A stretch of 33,943 nt of DNA from Alphaproteobacteria bacterium (lineage in GTDB: Bacteria; Pseudomonadota; Alphaproteobacteria; Rhodobacterales; Rhodobacteraceae), in assembly GCA_024280735.1 (NCBI GenBank), contig JAJRPO010000049.1, forward strand, positions 1 through 33,943. Direction: 5' to 3'. The notes below the pieces were generated by a model. That model did no database searches. It was not told the DNA's origin and was given only the letters and a program-made list of their open reading frames with translations. The position numbers and the translations under genes were made by a program. Position 1 is the first letter of the stretch. Each line of letters begins with the position of its first letter. This document shows, one piece after another, positions 33,545 to 33,943 of this stretch.

Positions 33545-33810
33545 AGGGCCTATTGAGTATCATCACATCGCACTGGCGCGCGCTCATTTTGTTGCCCGCG
33601 CTGTGACTTTGAGCGCAGCGATTGCGTAATCGACAGCGAAAAGTTGCAAGAGGGGAGCAAAATGAGCCGCGTCCCTTCGGGATTTCACAAAAATCCGCCA
33701 CTTCGGTCCAATTTCGCTTGAAAGGGGCGGCCCTGTCTGCGCTCAATTGAAACAGAACTGACGGATTTTTGGTGGAAACCAGTGCGATGTGATGATACTC
33801 AAAAGGCCCT
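33545..33810. mobile_element. MITE-like element with 32-bp terminal inverted repeats
   Basis: Positions 33545-33576 and 33779-33810 are reverse complements at 31 of 32 positions (beginning AGGGCCT and continuing TTGAGTATC...CACTGG). The 266-bp interior has no transposase but contains the second copy of the 148-bp repeat. On the minus strand a frame is open from the right inverted repeat to a stop at 33543-33545. The flank on the right is occupied by the IS5-type element, so a target duplication cannot be checked. Non-autonomous transposable element is the best reading. Confidence 0.75.
33640..33787. repeat. Right copy of the 148-bp dispersed repeat
   Basis: It matches 1-148 in direct orientation without gaps. 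It lies inside the inverted-repeat element and its last 9 bases are shared with the right terminal repeat. The minus-strand frame (KRNWTEVADFCEIPKGRGSF in both copies) is preserved. Confidence 0.92.
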
Positions 33811-33866
33811 AGGGCGTAGACCTATAAACGGAATTGTGATTCAAGGTATGAAACAGGGAGAATTTC

Positions 33867-33943
33867 ATGTCTGGGACATTTTGGTTAACGCAAGAACAAT
33901 TCAATAACATCAAGCCACTACTGCCGAACAAACCACGTGGTGT
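33867..33943 (+). mobile_element. Start of an IS5-family transposase, cut by the window edge
   Basis: ATG 33867 follows a CAGGGAG ribosome site and encodes 25 residues before the window ends. They read FWLTQEQFNNIKPLLPNKPR, the N-terminal pattern of IS5-family (IS427-like) transposases with a DUF4096 domain. The left end of the insertion sequence probably lies at about 33806-33815, where GGGCGTAGACCTATAAA begins and resembles IS5-group termini. The rest of the element, including catalytic residues, is outside the window. Confidence 0.8.

Noticed and set aside
33543..33746. 67-residue minus-strand reading in the right repeat
   Set aside because: Open frame is conserved between copies, but there is no ribosome site, it starts at a rare codon and it lies inside a mobile element; kept as a finding, not as a gene.
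1..33943. CRISPR array, rRNA genes, prophage
   Set aside because: No regularly spaced short repeats, no rRNA sequence and no phage structural or integrase genes were seen; the only tRNA does not border an integrase.

Overview
The window looks like chromosomal DNA of a marine-type alphaproteobacterium of the family Rhodobacteraceae (Roseobacter-like). The grounds are the gene content: a fused class II ribonucleotide reductase NrdJ, a two-domain cold-shock protein, the DUF6494/Mrp/DUF4444/DUF6505 set, DUF3305/DUF3306, and a NtrC-like regulator without a GAFTGA loop. This is recognition from protein families, not a database result. The window begins inside a 148-bp repeat, and a second copy lies near its right end, next to a cut-off IS5-type transposase. 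It may therefore be an assembly piece bounded by repeats.

Layout. 1-3.8 kb holds housekeeping genes: a LysE-type exporter, fabI, a small DUF1330 protein divergent from a LysR regulator, and pdxH. 3.8-9.3 kb holds a double cold-shock-domain protein, a secreted DUF192 protein, tRNA-Pro(UGG), and nrdJ behind two NrdR-box-like sites. A shared hairpin terminator separates nrdJ from a convergent MFS transporter. 10.5-13.1 kb is a tungstate ABC importer (tupB, tupC, tupA) with a hairpin and a micro-ORF in front and an unusual 238-bp gap between tupB and tupC. 13.2-15.7 kb (minus strand) is the accessory set DUF6494-Mrp-lipoate/biotin-ligase-like-DUF6505. 15.8-16.5 kb is a secreted c-type cytochrome whose N-terminal half looks like a shrunken TupA binding protein. 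16.5-18.5 kb (minus strand) is a 652-residue polyferredoxin. 18.8-27.6 kb is a long plus-strand operon: DUF3305, DUF3306, TorD chaperone, small Tat protein, catalytic formate dehydrogenase, four-cluster Fe-S subunit, cytochrome b subunit, then a NarI/HdrE-like membrane cytochrome and an HdrD/DsrK-like Fe-S protein. 27.6-31.0 kb is a NtrC-type response regulator and a Cache-domain histidine kinase. 31.0-33.4 kb (minus strand) is a polar amino acid ABC importer. 33.5-33.9 kb holds a 266-bp element with 32-bp terminal inverted repeats, followed by the start of an IS5-family transposase.

How the genes fit together. The central 17 kb reads as one formate-oxidation island. TupABC would supply tungstate (or molybdate) for the pterin cofactor. 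Mrp and the polyferredoxin would serve Fe-S assembly or electron delivery. TorD and the small Tat protein would chaperone the exported catalytic subunit. FdhABC would oxidise formate in the periplasm and pass electrons into the membrane. The extra NarI/HdrE-like plus HdrD/DsrK-like pair, translationally coupled to FdhC, suggests a second electron path toward a cytoplasmic partner, possibly thiol/disulfide chemistry; this is inference. The two-component system just downstream is a plausible regulator.

The most unusual protein is the TupA-like/cytochrome c hybrid at 15796-16533. It keeps recognisable N- and C-terminal segments of a TupA-type protein, lacks about 130 residues of the middle including the ligand-binding part, and carries a CxxCH heme domain instead. 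A full-length TupA is encoded 3 kb away for direct comparison.
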